Part shown: piece by piece, positions 54,687 through 64,000 of the stretch
Layout: the number at the start of each line of letters is the position of its first letter
Numbering within the stretch: the first letter of the stretch is position 1
Assembly (NCBI RefSeq): GCF_004377485.1
Contig: NZ_SNTY01000014.1
Location: 186,001 to 250,000, forward strand
Direction: 5' to 3'
Length of the DNA: 64,000 nucleotides
Source: Alkanindiges illinoisensis
GTDB lineage: Bacteria; Pseudomonadota; Gammaproteobacteria; Pseudomonadales; Moraxellaceae
Program-made: the position numbers and the translations under genes
The notes under the pieces: model-generated
Database searches by the model: none
What the model was told of the DNA's origin: nothing
What the model saw: the letters and a program-made list of their open reading frames with translations, nothing else

Positions 54687-57452
54687 TTAGCCATGCGCAT
54701 CTTCCCAATTGCAGCCTTTGCCCACTTCCACCAGCAACGGCACATCAATTTGCACCACATCCTGCATGACTTGCGCCAGTTCAGGGGCTAACGTATCGGC
54801 AATGGCGTCATCCACCTCAAACACCAGTTCATCATGCACCTGTAGCAGTAACATGGCTTGATCCTTGGGCAAAATACGGTCAACCGCAATCATGGCTTTT
54901 TTGATGATATCGGCAGCCGAGCCTTGTAGTGGCGCATTAATAGCAGCGCGTTCTGCGGCCTGACGTACCATGGCATTGCGGGCGTTGACATCCGGGGTAT
55001 ATAGGCGGCGACCCATCAGGGTTTCTACAAAGCCCTGTTCAGACGCTAGCTTGCGGGTGCGTTGCATGTATTCATAGACACCCGGATAACGGGCAAAATA
55101 CTGGTTAATGTAAGATTGTGATTCCTGCCGCGATAGCTTGAGCTGCTTGGACAAGCCAAACGACGACATGCCATAGAGCAGACCAAAGTTAATGGTTTTG
55201 GCCTGGCGGCGCTGGTCATTGGTTACGTCTTCGAGGGCAATGCCCAGTACCTCGGCAGCAGTGGCCTGGTGAATGTCCAGCCCTTGCTGGAAAGCACGCA
55301 GCAAGGCTTCATCCTGTGAAAAATGAGCCATCAGGCGTAGTTCAATTTGGGAATAATCCGCTGCCAGCAGTACACGGCCTTGTGGTGCAATAAAGGCCTT
55401 GCGGATTTGCCGCCCGGTTTGCCCGCGAATGGGAATGTTTTGCAGGTTAGGATCCGTCGAGGACAAACGCCCAGTGGCTGTGACCGCCTGATGATAGCTG
55501 GTGTGTACCCGGTTAGTACCCGGATCGGCTTGTGCAATCAGGCGATCGGTATAGGTGCTTTTTAGCTTGCACAGGCTGCGGTGTTCCAGCACTGTGGCCG
55601 CAATCGGGTGATCAATTTTTTCAAGCACGGCTTCACCCGTGGCATACTGGCCGCTCGCAGTTTTCTTACCGCCAGCAATCCCAATCTTTTCAAACAGGAT
55701 TTCACCAAGCTGCTTGGGCGAGGACACATTAAAAGGCTGGCCTGCCATTTCAATAACCTGCTGTTCCAGGGTGTCAATTTGTCCAGAAAATTCATCGCCC
55801 AGCTTGGCCAGAAATTCGGTATCCAGCTTGATACCACAGCGTTCCATGTGGGTTAAAATTTGCGCCACCGGCAGTTCCAGCTTGAGCAGCAATTGTTCCA
55901 GTGCCGGGTCTTCCTTCAGCTTTCGGCGAAACACTTCATACAAGCGGTAAGTCACATGGGCATCTTCACAGGCATACGGTGCAGCCTGTTCTAAAGGTAC
56001 CTGATTAAAGGTGAGCTGCTTGACACCCTTGCCAGCCACATCTTCAAAGGTGATGGTCATGTGGCTTAAGTACAGGCGCGCCACATCATCCATGCCATGC
56101 CGGGTTGCTGTTGGATTAAGCACATAAGAGGCCAGCATGGTGTCAAACACCCAACCTGTTAAATTAATGCCGTGATTTTTAAACACATGCGCGTCATATT
56201 TTAAATGATGGCCAATCTTGCCAATGGCTGCATTTTCAAAATAGGGCTTAAGCTGAGCCAGAATGGTTTCGCGATTTAACTGTTCGGGCGCATCCAGATA
56301 ATCATGCGCCAGTGGAATATAAAACGCATCCTGTGCGTCAAAGGCAAATGAAAGGCCAACAATTTGTGCCTTGCGATAATCCAGACTGGTGGTTTCGGTA
56401 TCAATGACAAAATGATCAGCATTTTGCAGCCAGGCAAAAAAGTCATCAAACTGGGCTTGCGTTAAAATGGTGTGATAGTGTGCCGTACCCAGCTTGTCAT
56501 CACTGCTGCTGCTTTCTGACTGGCTTTCAAAAGTCTGGCTGGCCTGTTGCTGGCGCTGTTCAGTCTGGATTGCCATCCGGTCCGGATTATTCGGATGCTC
56601 CAGCGACTGTAGCTGGCTTCTAAATTCCAGCTCGGTATACAAACGGCGCAGCTCCTCAACATTCGGATTGCCTAGCTTCAATTCACTCCAGTCCAGTCCA
56701 ACCGGCAGGTCACAAATAATGGTGGCGAGCTGGTGATTCAGTGGAATGCTGTCCTGATGGTCACGGATATTCTGGCCAAGCTTGCCTTTGATGTTGTCCA
56801 GATTTTGCAGGATGCCATCAATATTCTGATATTCCTGCAACAGCTTGGCTGCAGTTTTGGTGCCCACACCGGGAATGCCCTGAATGCCATCAGAGGCATC
56901 GCCCATCAGGGTCAGATAATCCACAATTTGCTGTGGCCAGACGCCAAATTTCTCAAACACGCCCTGCGTATCTAGCACGCGGTCGCGAAAGCTGTCTTCC
57001 AGATTCACACAATCATTCACCAGCTGCGCCATGTCCTTGTCGCCCGTAGAAATCAGCACGTGGTGACCTTGTTCACAGGCGCGCTTGGTTAGGGTTCCCA
57101 TCAGGTCGTCGGCTTCAACGCCGGGCAGGGTGAGCAGGGGAATGCCCAGTGCACGGATCACCGCATGCAAATAGGGAATTTGTTCTGCCAGCTCAGAGGG
57201 CATCGGCGGGCGGTTACCCTTGTAAGTACTGGACAGTTTATGGCGAAACGTCGGTTCTGGGGTATCAAACACCACGGCCATGTGCGTGGGTTGCAGGCGG
57301 CGCATCAGTTTTTGCAGGGCAGACAATGCACCGCGCACGGCATTGGTGGTAAGTCCGGTGGAGGTGGTTAACGGTGGCAATGCATGAAATGCCCGAAACA
57401 GGTAATACGAACCATCAACCAGTACAAAAGGGGGCATGTCATCTTTCATCAT
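54687..57452 (-). CDS. polA: DNA polymerase I
   Basis: 921 aa. 5'-3' exonuclease domain (about 1-290; VLVDGSYYLFRAFHALPPL, EADDLMGTL, TGDKDMAQLV, GIPGVGTKTAAKLL), 3'-5' exonuclease domain with an intact proofreading core (FVIDTETTSLD, KYDAHVF, DTMLASYVL), and the polymerase domain (motif A LLAADYSQIELRLMAH, motif B RRQAKTINFGLLYG, motif C LLQVHDELVFEV). Fills gaps and removes RNA primers. The start has clustered ATGs at 57452, 57449 and 57437; the first was kept. Monocistronic. Confidence 0.97.
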   Translation of the reverse strand: MMKDDMPPFVLVDGSYYLFRAFHALPPLTTSTGLTTNAVRGALSALQKLMRRLQPTHMAVVFDTPEPTFRHKLSSTYKGNRPPMPSELAEQIPYLHAVIRALGIPLLTLPGVEADDLMGTLTKRACEQGHHVLISTGDKDMAQLVNDCVNLEDSFRDRVLDTQGVFEKFGVWPQQIVDYLTLMGDASDGIQGIPGVGTKTAAKLLQEYQNIDGILQNLDNIKGKLGQNIRDHQDSIPLNHQLATIICDLPVGLDWSELKLGNPNVEELRRLYTELEFRSQLQSLEHPNNPDRMAIQTEQRQQQASQTFESQSESSSSDDKLGTAHYHTILTQAQFDDFFAWLQNADHFVIDTETTSLDYRKAQIVGLSFAFDAQDAFYIPLAHDYLDAPEQLNRETILAQLKPYFENAAIGKIGHHLKYDAHVFKNHGINLTGWVFDTMLASYVLNPTATRHGMDDVARLYLSHMTITFEDVAGKGVKQLTFNQVPLEQAAPYACEDAHVTYRLYEVFRRKLKEDPALEQLLLKLELPVAQILTHMERCGIKLDTEFLAKLGDEFSGQIDTLEQQVIEMAGQPFNVSSPKQLGEILFEKIGIAGGKKTASGQYATGEAVLEKIDHPIAATVLEHRSLCKLKSTYTDRLIAQADPGTNRVHTSYHQAVTATGRLSSTDPNLQNIPIRGQTGRQIRKAFIAPQGRVLLAADYSQIELRLMAHFSQDEALLRAFQQGLDIHQATAAEVLGIALEDVTNDQRRQAKTINFGLLYGMSSFGLSKQLKLSRQESQSYINQYFARYPGVYEYMQRTRKLASEQGFVETLMGRRLYTPDVNARNAMVRQAAERAAINAPLQGSAADIIKKAMIAVDRILPKDQAMLLLQVHDELVFEVDDAIADTLAPELAQVMQDVVQIDVPLLVEVGKGCNWEDAHG

Positions 57453-57976
57453 GTAAAGTAACCATTTTTTAAAAAGTAGAATTAAATTCTGGCGGGCAGG
57501 ATGCGCATCACCACATTGGTTGTGTTCCAGCCGGACCTAAGCAGAATAACATGAAAAAACCTGAAAATAAGTGCGATACCAGTGCTACATCAGCGTGGAG
57601 ACGTACTGGCAAAGAACACTGTTTTTAACGATGTAGCACAGTACTAATGCCAGAAATTCAGGCGCAATCCGGCAAAAAACCGCCTATAGAAAAGCAGGAT
57701 TAAAATCTTGAATGTGGCTATTAATATGGAGCAAAAACTGCAAATTTCAACCCGGATTTCATGCCTGTTACCGTGTTGAATATGGCTTTTATCAGTAATT
57801 TATGGCCGGGGTTTAAACCAATAAAGATGTGGATTAAAGCAGTAGTTAGTCGCTAAAAAAATAGCATGACGAGTGAGAATTTTGCCATTTGCTTCATTTA
57901 GCCTTTACATAAACTAAATTTTTAATCTATTGCTTTGCGGTACGATGAAAAATAAGTAAAACAAGGATAATGTTCG
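57453..57976. other. Divergent intergenic region between polA and the DUF2339 gene
   Basis: 524 nt, AT-rich, no ORF of note and no recognisable RNA gene. Weak -10-like stretches occur near 57895-57945 upstream of the DUF2339 gene, but no full promoter can be called. I see nothing else in it. Confidence 0.45.
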
Positions 57977-60817
57977 ATGTTTCATTTGTCGTTTTGGGCC
58001 ATTCTGGTGTTTTTACTGCCACTGGCCTTGGCTATTGTGGCACTGGTGACCAGCCTAAGAACCCAGCGTCAACTGGAACAGGACGTTAGCCGACTGGAGC
58101 AACTGTTAAAAACTACCATTCAGCAGTCGCAAAACTATCAACAGGCTTCTCGGCAAACTATAGCTGCATCGGCTCAAGCAGATTCTAGCCAGCAAGTTTC
58201 CACTCATCAACCATCAATACCCGATGACATCCCCGTCACAGCACATTCACTGGAAAGTCAGGTGCCTGTTGAAGCTACTGTTACATCACAAGCCAGTTCC
58301 ATTGACGAGGATTTAATAAATTCAGCGCCATCAGAGCCAAAAGGGCAAACTGCACATCCTGCCAAAGCTGCATGGCCGCAAGCCACTTCACCTGCACGCC
58401 CACAGTTGCTGGAACCGGATGAACAATCCCTGAGTGTGGTGACGTCCATTTGGCATTCCTTTATGCAATGGTTTAAAGGCGGTAATGCCATTGTACGAAT
58501 TGGGGTGATTGTGCTGCTGGTTGGCGTAGTTTTACTGCTGAGGCTGGCCAATGACCTGCTGACTATTCCGATTGAAGTGCGGCTCGGTGCAGTGGCGATT
58601 GGTGGCGTTGCACTCACGTTGATTGGCCTAAAGCTACGGCAAAACCGGCGCAGCTATGCTATTAGCATTCAGGGCGCTGGCCTAGCCATTGTGTACTTTA
58701 CCCTGTTTGCCGCGTTTCGCCTGTATGAAGTATTACCGGCCAGTTTGACGTTTGGCCTGTTGGCAATTCTGGCAATTGTTAGTGCGGCACTGGCACTGAT
58801 GCAAAATGCCTTGCCCTTAGCCTTGCTGGCCTTTGGCGGGGGGTTTCTAGCGCCGCTATTGACCTCAACCGGAAGCAATAATCTGGTAGGACTGTTTAGC
58901 TATTATTTAATCCTGAATCTGGCACTGGCCTGGATGGCGCATTATAAAACCTGGAAGGTGTTAAACGTGCTGGGGGCAGGCATGACCTTTGGCATGGCGG
59001 GCTATCTGGGCTGGAACAGCTATGACGACAGCATGCGCTGGCCACTGGAAGGCTTGCTGCTGGCGCATCTGGCACTGTATTTATTTATTGTGGTGCGTTA
59101 TAGCCAGCAACTGGCAACCGTGCCAGCTAATGAATCGGTGCGTATTGCCCCGGTCGATAGCAGCCTGCTGTTTGGCGTGCCACTGATGGGTTTTGCCCTG
59201 CAAGATGGCCTGCTGCATGACATTCCCTATGCACTGGCGCTAAGTAGCGCGGTGCTGTCGGGGCTGTATCTGGCATTGGGTTACAAGCTGTTTTACCAGA
59301 ACCGGAAACTGGTGCTGTTGACCGAAGGCGTATTGGCGCTGGGCATTGGCTTTATGGCACTGGTAATTCCATTGGCATTAGATGCGCAGTGGACCGCAGT
59401 GGGCTGGTCGGTTCAGGGAGCTGCACTGGTGTGGCTGGGCAAGCGGCAAAACCGCATCTGGTCAATCCGCTTTGGCGTGTTGCTGGAAGCCTTAAGCACA
59501 CTGGCGCTGCTGTGGCTGTCGTTTGATGGCGAGGAACTGCTGTTGCCACTGGTGGTGTATAGCGTGTGCCTGTTTATTTGTGCCTTGCTGGTGCGTAAGC
59601 AGAATTATCAGGCCCTGTCAGGGGTAAATCTGTCATTAACTCTCTTTCAACCTGCCTTTTTAATACTGGTATGGGCATTTGCAGCCAGTCAGGTCATGCT
59701 GCATGAGCTGGAACAATGGAGCATGGGTCATCAGGTTTACTGGCCCTTGCACCAGTTGCAATTTAGTTTGTATCCACTAATATTTATATTTTTGGCAATG
59801 CTGGCCAGCTGGCGTTTTTACTGGCCGCAGCTTAGCTTGTTAATCCGGCTGATTCTGGCTGCACTCACCCTGCATGCTGCTGGTATCTGGCTTGATTATG
59901 GGCATCTGTTTACCCATCGACCCCTGCTTGTACTAACCATGCTTGGCTATACAGTGTTTGGTGTGTTGGCCATTCAGCGACTTTCCCGACAGGCAGTCTA
60001 CGCCAATACCCTGCAACAACCCGTGTCTTCTACCCAGCAGCATGACCTGTCTAGCCGTGTTGAGCAGGCCATCTGGGCACTGGGCTTATTGATTTATAGC
60101 AGCGTACTGTTACAAGTTTACTGGATCAAACAGCCGATGGTTGCCATGATCATTTTGCCACTGGGATTCATGGCAACAGTGTTACTGGTTAAAAAACCAT
60201 TGTTGCTCATTCAGCGCCACACGCTGCTGCATGATTTAAGTATTCCAGTGAGTGTGGCGCTGTTTGGCTGGATGATGGCTGCCAGTTGGCTGTCCAGTGG
60301 GCAAATTGGCGGTTTACCGTATGTACCTATACTGAATGTGCTGGACATCTGCCTGATTGGTGCTGGTTTGGTGATTTACCGCTTAATGATGGATTTGCCA
60401 CCAGCATTGGTAAAACTGGCACAGGCTGGATTAGGTATTGCTGCATTTTTTAGCTTGACCAGCCTGATTATCCGCACCTTGCACCAATGGGCAGGTACAC
60501 CACTATGGGAAAATGGCGCATGGCAGGTTGATCTGGTGCAAACCAGCCTCACCATTATCTGGACCTTATGTGCCCTGATACTAACAGGCTTGGCCAGTCG
60601 CTATGGCTGGCGGCAGGTATGGCTGGCAGGCATTGCCTTGCTGGCCGTAGTGCTAATCAAGCTATTGCTGGTGGATTTATCCAATGTGGCAGCCATTGCA
60701 CGCATTGTGTCTTTTATTGGCGCAGGCTTGATGATGCTGCTGATTGGTTATATTGCGCCTTTACCGCCTGTAAAAATAGCAGAAACTCCACCATCTTCAC
60801 CCGATTCCAGGGAATAG
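57977..60817 (+). CDS. DUF2339 domain-containing polytopic membrane protein
   Basis: 946 aa, with an N-terminal helix (about 5-27), a coiled-coil stretch (about 30-55), a Ser/Gln/Pro-rich linker to about 150, and then 20 or more membrane helices to the end. WKGGNAIVRIGVIVLLVGVVLLLRLANDLLTIPIEVRLGAVAIGGVALTLIGLKLR and GAGLAIVYFTLFAAFRLYEVLP are typical of DUF2339 (PF10101). The family has no assigned function; it is an inner-membrane protein. It forms an operon with the DUF3999 gene 9 nt downstream, the usual partner. Confidence 0.88.
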   Translation: MFHLSFWAILVFLLPLALAIVALVTSLRTQRQLEQDVSRLEQLLKTTIQQSQNYQQASRQTIAASAQADSSQQVSTHQPSIPDDIPVTAHSLESQVPVEATVTSQASSIDEDLINSAPSEPKGQTAHPAKAAWPQATSPARPQLLEPDEQSLSVVTSIWHSFMQWFKGGNAIVRIGVIVLLVGVVLLLRLANDLLTIPIEVRLGAVAIGGVALTLIGLKLRQNRRSYAISIQGAGLAIVYFTLFAAFRLYEVLPASLTFGLLAILAIVSAALALMQNALPLALLAFGGGFLAPLLTSTGSNNLVGLFSYYLILNLALAWMAHYKTWKVLNVLGAGMTFGMAGYLGWNSYDDSMRWPLEGLLLAHLALYLFIVVRYSQQLATVPANESVRIAPVDSSLLFGVPLMGFALQDGLLHDIPYALALSSAVLSGLYLALGYKLFYQNRKLVLLTEGVLALGIGFMALVIPLALDAQWTAVGWSVQGAALVWLGKRQNRIWSIRFGVLLEALSTLALLWLSFDGEELLLPLVVYSVCLFICALLVRKQNYQALSGVNLSLTLFQPAFLILVWAFAASQVMLHELEQWSMGHQVYWPLHQLQFSLYPLIFIFLAMLASWRFYWPQLSLLIRLILAALTLHAAGIWLDYGHLFTHRPLLVLTMLGYTVFGVLAIQRLSRQAVYANTLQQPVSSTQQHDLSSRVEQAIWALGLLIYSSVLLQVYWIKQPMVAMIILPLGFMATVLLVKKPLLLIQRHTLLHDLSIPVSVALFGWMMAASWLSSGQIGGLPYVPILNVLDICLIGAGLVIYRLMMDLPPALVKLAQAGLGIAAFFSLTSLIIRTLHQWAGTPLWENGAWQVDLVQTSLTIIWTLCALILTGLASRYGWRQVWLAGIALLAVVLIKLLLVDLSNVAAIARIVSFIGAGLMMLLIGYIAPLPPVKIAETPPSSPDSRE

Positions 60818-60826
60818 GGGCCAGAT

Positions 60827-62152
60827 ATGACTTTCAAACTGTTTATTACTGCTGGCCTCTGGAGCTGGCTGATCACTGCCCATGCGGCAACGAGCCAGCT
60901 CAGCACACCAATTGTTGAAAAAAACCTGCAAGGTGTGCAGCAGCTTGAGCTGAATTTGGCCAATATTGCTGCCTATCTTGAACAGCCCCGGCAGTTATCG
61001 GTAGTGGATGCCAACCGGCAGGTCATGCCTATGCGCATCATGCAACCTGTGCTCAAGCCCAAAAAAACCACCTTTCCCTTACAGGTATATCGTTGGCCGG
61101 CACAAGCAGTATTTAATAATCCTGCGGCTTTGAATCAGCTTCAGCTTCAGTTAAAGCAAGGTGAGCAGCAGGCTGTGGTGACCTGGCCGGGCCAGCCGGA
61201 TTTGAGTCTGATTCAAGCTGGTATAGATCAAAGCTGGCTACTGGCTGCACCGCCATTGCCAGAGCAGCCTGCTGGTCAGATGCGCGCCGAAGCACTGCTA
61301 TTGAGCTGGAACAGTAATGATTTTTCCAGTCAGGTGCAGGTAGAGGGCAGCGATAATCTGGTGGACTGGCAATTTGCTGGCTTGGGACAGGTGCTACAAA
61401 CGCACGATGCCAAAGGTCAAAAACTCATGCAGCAGCGGGTCGACATCCGGCAATATTATCAATTCTGGCGGTTGCGTTTTGACCAGCCGCTGGCGCTACA
61501 GCAGGTGCAGCTTCAGGCCAGCTTTCCTGCCATGCCAGCGTGGCAACAGCAGGAATTCCAGTTTCAAAAAACCAGCGAACCTTCACTCCATGAATCATCA
61601 CCACAATGGCAGCTTCGGTTGCCGTATTCGATTGCTATTCAGAAAATGCAGTTTGATGTACCTGCCAATCAGCTATGGCAGGTAACGGTACTGGCCAAAT
61701 TGCCACAGCAGGGTCGTGAGGTTTGGCAGCAAGTAGGACAGGCTGAGCTGTATCGGAACAAACAGGGTAACAGTACCGAAAATCGCGTAAACCAGATTGA
61801 GTTTAACCAGCCAGTCATGGCATGTGAATGGCGGGTGCAAATTGAAGCACCGCTGAATCTGTCCCGTGTACCAGTGCAGGTGTTTGCCCCCGAAACCGTG
61901 CTGTATTTTCTGGCACAGGGCACCGCACCTTACCAACTGGTGACTAACCCGCAAGGCAGCCGTATGCCCCCACGGTTGCCTGAAAAGCTTAATCCCGTGG
62001 GCAAGGTGCATCTGGGTAATACCATTGTAATCGTGAAGCCGGTGTCCACCCGGCAATATGGCTTGTGGGTAGGGCTAATTCTGCTGGTCGGCGTACTGGC
62101 AGTTGCCGCATGGCGTTTATACAAAACCATGCAACAACCGGGGAATCCCTGA
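60827..62152 (+). CDS. DUF3999 domain-containing protein
   Basis: 441 aa, with a signal peptide (MTFKLFITAGLWSWLITAHAATS), a large beta-rich periplasmic region and a C-terminal membrane helix (YGLWVGLILLVGVLAVAAWRLY). Fits the DUF3999 (PF13163) architecture, found with DUF2339 in many gammaproteobacteria. The gene starts 9 nt after the DUF2339 stop, so a membrane complex of the two is likely though not shown. Ends 23 nt from the end of convergent mscS. Confidence 0.88.
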   Translation: MTFKLFITAGLWSWLITAHAATSQLSTPIVEKNLQGVQQLELNLANIAAYLEQPRQLSVVDANRQVMPMRIMQPVLKPKKTTFPLQVYRWPAQAVFNNPAALNQLQLQLKQGEQQAVVTWPGQPDLSLIQAGIDQSWLLAAPPLPEQPAGQMRAEALLLSWNSNDFSSQVQVEGSDNLVDWQFAGLGQVLQTHDAKGQKLMQQRVDIRQYYQFWRLRFDQPLALQQVQLQASFPAMPAWQQQEFQFQKTSEPSLHESSPQWQLRLPYSIAIQKMQFDVPANQLWQVTVLAKLPQQGREVWQQVGQAELYRNKQGNSTENRVNQIEFNQPVMACEWRVQIEAPLNLSRVPVQVFAPETVLYFLAQGTAPYQLVTNPQGSRMPPRLPEKLNPVGKVHLGNTIVIVKPVSTRQYGLWVGLILLVGVLAVAAWRLYKTMQQPGNP

Positions 62153-62175
62153 TCAAAAATAGCCGCCTGGACTCA

Positions 62176-63117
62176 TTAGCGTCGGGGGGTGGGGCCAAGT
62201 GGCGGGTTATTCATAGACTGGGCGTTAAGATTAGGGCCTTGCAAATGCTCTGCCGAAATCATGCCATCCGGATCACTCAAACCCTGATGCAAATCAATTT
62301 TCGGCACCGGGATCTCAATGTGATTACGGATAAAGTCATCCTTGATCATTTCCTGAATTTCATCGCGCACTGTTAAAAAATTCTCGCGCCGGGTCCAGAC
62401 TGCAAACATCAGCTCAATGGTGGATTCACGAAAGGCAGTGACGGTAACGCGTGGCTTGGGTTCATCCAGTACCAGCGGATATTCGCTGGCCAGATTCAGG
62501 AGCACCTGCCGTACCTTGCTCATGTCTTCCTGAAAGGCAATCGCCAGTGTAATGGGAATGCGCCGGATTGGAAAACGTGACAGGTTTTGCACCGGCGTGC
62601 GAATCAATTGCTCATTGGGCACCCGGATAAAAATATTGTCCACTGTACGCAACTTAATGGATAGCAGGTCAATGGAAATTACTTCGCCTTCAATTACATA
62701 GCCACGAATCAGAGTCATTTGAATCAGATCACCCACTTCAAACGAACCTTCACCAATCAGGAACAGCCCACTAATCAGGTTGGACGCTGAAGTTTGTGAG
62801 GCAAAACCAAATGCCACGGTTAAAATACCTGCCGCGCCTAGAAAAACACTGAGCTTAAACCCAGCTTCGCGCAGGCTGGTAATCAGGAACAGCATAAAAA
62901 TGAAATAAAAAATTCCACGGCGCCAGACCAGCCGCTGATGGGCATTAAAGCGAAAGCCAATAGTGCGGATAAAGGCATTGCTCATCAAGCGCGCCACAAA
63001 AAACCCGAGCGTGAGCATTACCAGAGCGACCAGAATATCTTCCAGACGATCGGTTTTAATTCCGCTCACCATGCCAGTAAAGGTACTTTTGAGTTGTTCT
63101 GTAATATCCAGCGCCAT
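62176..63117 (-). CDS. Mechanosensitive ion channel protein (MscS family)
   Basis: 313 aa. Three N-terminal membrane helices, the third being the pore helix with the Ala/Gly-rich pattern VFLGAAGILTVAFGFASQTSASNLISGLFLIGEGSFEVGD, then the beta domain (VIEGEVISIDLLSIKLRTVDNIFIRVPNEQL) and the mixed C-terminal domain. Opens under membrane tension to release solutes. Downstream of the DUF432 gene (91 bp), a pairing seen in other bacteria. Confidence 0.9.
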   Translation of the reverse strand: MALDITEQLKSTFTGMVSGIKTDRLEDILVALVMLTLGFFVARLMSNAFIRTIGFRFNAHQRLVWRRGIFYFIFMLFLITSLREAGFKLSVFLGAAGILTVAFGFASQTSASNLISGLFLIGEGSFEVGDLIQMTLIRGYVIEGEVISIDLLSIKLRTVDNIFIRVPNEQLIRTPVQNLSRFPIRRIPITLAIAFQEDMSKVRQVLLNLASEYPLVLDEPKPRVTVTAFRESTIELMFAVWTRRENFLTVRDEIQEMIKDDFIRNHIEIPVPKIDLHQGLSDPDGMISAEHLQGPNLNAQSMNNPPLGPTPRR

Positions 63118-63208
63118 TCATTCAATCCAGTGACCAAGGTGGAATAAGTTCAACAATAGGGTCAGTGCGAAGTCCACTATTCAAAAACTATAATAAAACA
63201 GGCTAATG

Positions 63209-64000
63209 CTAAAAAAAGCTGTCAAACATATGAAACAGGCCAGCTTCACCAATCCGTGGCGGCTGAATAAAAGCCACCTGACCCGCCTGCGGCGGTGTAC
63301 GGTTTTCAATCCGGATGCGTGGGGGGCGGTTGGGTGTGTCTTGTACTACCCGGATTTGTGACGTCCAGATGCGGCCACTATCACTACAGTGAAAGAGGGG
63401 CAAAGCCTGTACAGGCAGGTTCATGCGATCCAGTTGTAATAGCGTGCTACTGGTATTGTGGAAATGCACAGGCGTTACTGCGCGAAAAGCACGGGGTACT
63501 AACTGCTTTAAGTCAGTACGGCCTTCCACTGGTGTGGCATAGCACAACTCGCCTTTAATGGTATCCGGGCCAAACCAGGAATCCTTGGGGCGGTTAATGG
63601 CAATATCAAATAGCGGTTCCCGTTGGCCGCCAACAAAACCTGCCATCCAGAGTGGGGTACTGACAAACAGCGTCCCTTGCTGGCCTGCCGGAATAAAAAT
63701 GGGATTAATGGGTTTTACAATCACCGAACGGTCAGCCAGCCGAGGATACAGCGACAGCGAATCACCAGTATGCGCAAACATATAGCGTTCCAGTACGGTT
63801 GGCTCGCTAAAGGCTGTATCAATATCCAGTATTTCCCAGTCCTGCATGTTTTCATTCTGATGGCGTGGACGGTGATACTCCAGTTGCCATTCATTAATAT
63901 TGCGACTAATGCGCACATACAGCGAACCCAGCCGCCATGCCCGGGACTGCCCCACCATAAAGCTCAATGGCCCCCACCACGGTGCTAGCGGCGAATGTTC
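63209..64000 (-). CDS. DUF432 domain-containing protein (partial at the window edge)
   Basis: The frame runs off the right edge; at least 263 codons are visible. WWGPLSFMVGQSRAWRLGSLYVRISRNINEWQLEY at the visible N-terminal end fits the start of DUF432, and SEPTVLERYMFAHTGDSLSLYPRLADRSVIVKP and PLFDIAINRPKDSWFGPDTIKGELCYAT are characteristic. The TTG at 63967 is internal, since family-like sequence continues upstream of it. Function unknown. Directly upstream of mscS on the same strand. Confidence 0.82.
   Translation of the reverse strand, partial: EHSPLAPWWGPLSFMVGQSRAWRLGSLYVRISRNINEWQLEYHRPRHQNENMQDWEILDIDTAFSEPTVLERYMFAHTGDSLSLYPRLADRSVIVKPINPIFIPAGQQGTLFVSTPLWMAGFVGGQREPLFDIAINRPKDSWFGPDTIKGELCYATPVEGRTDLKQLVPRAFRAVTPVHFHNTSSTLLQLDRMNLPVQALPLFHCSDSGRIWTSQIRVVQDTPNRPPRIRIENRTPPQAGQVAFIQPPRIGEAGLFHMFDSFF

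Overview
The window is ordinary-looking chromosomal DNA of a gammaproteobacterium, most likely in the Moraxellaceae (Acinetobacter / Alkanindiges-like). Support comes from gene content and order: yceD-rpmF-fabD-fabG-acpP; rpsL-rpsG-fusA-tuf; fabB-hemJ; the vfr/osmC divergent pair; the bpt-aat-trxB/ftsK block; rpmI-rplT...pheS-pheT-ihfA; trxA-rho; and ppx-accA-tilS with the N-terminally short AccA that I associate with Acinetobacter. This is recognition by eye, not a search. Base composition looks moderate, with a few clearly AT-richer patches. I see no insertion sequence, prophage, CRISPR array, rRNA or tRNA gene. Both window ends cut a gene: scpB on the left and a DUF432 gene on the right.

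Layout. 0-2 kb: condensin genes scpB/scpA and a YciO-type protein (minus). 2.5-5.7 kb: yceD-rpmF, then the fatty-acid genes fabD-fabG-acpP. 6-17 kb: mixed housekeeping genes (Kbp/LysM protein, queG, nnr, a thioesterase with a divergent GlxA/AraC regulator, ruvC, fxsA, vfr, osmC, thiD), then an AT-rich patch (15.6-17.1 kb) with two genes that each carry one in-frame premature stop. 17-21 kb: hemJ and fabB (minus) and a long EcsC-family protein. 21-25.8 kb: the str operon, with a strong promoter and a hairpin at the predicted 5' end of the transcript. 26-28.2 kb: two tandem paralogues of the PF10118 'metal-dependent hydrolase' family. 28.3-35 kb: rimI, bpt, aat, trxB, ftsK. 35-37.3 kb: a nucleotidyltransferase-like gene, a small membrane protein and an MFS exporter. 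37.5-43.6 kb: rpmI-rplT and pheS-pheT-ihfA, separated by two unknown genes. 43.8-47.7 kb: an alanine-rich lipoprotein, a degenerate GGDEF membrane protein, rho and trxA. 48-54.6 kb: ppx, accA, tilS, a serine hydrolase, proC, yggT. 54.7-64 kb: polA, then a DUF2339-DUF3999 operon convergent with a mscS-DUF432 pair.

How the genes work together: fabD, fabG, acpP, accA and fabB serve fatty-acid synthesis; rpsL/rpsG/fusA/tuf, rpmF/rpmI/rplT, pheST, tilS, queG, rimI, aat and bpt serve translation and protein turnover; polA, ruvC, ihfA, scpAB and ftsK serve DNA replication, repair and segregation; trxA/trxB form the thioredoxin system.

The most unusual material is the PF10118 pair. Both proteins show the full four-helix ferritin-like diiron ligand pattern plus a membrane segment. 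The two genes share a 39-nt upstream element (33/39 identical) and a tract of near-identical coding DNA that looks like gene conversion. Next in interest are the two nonsense-broken genes at 15.6-17.1 kb, a 21-codon ORF with a strong ribosome binding site between rpsG and fusA, a possible operator upstream of fabB, and unknown genes lying between rplT and pheS.
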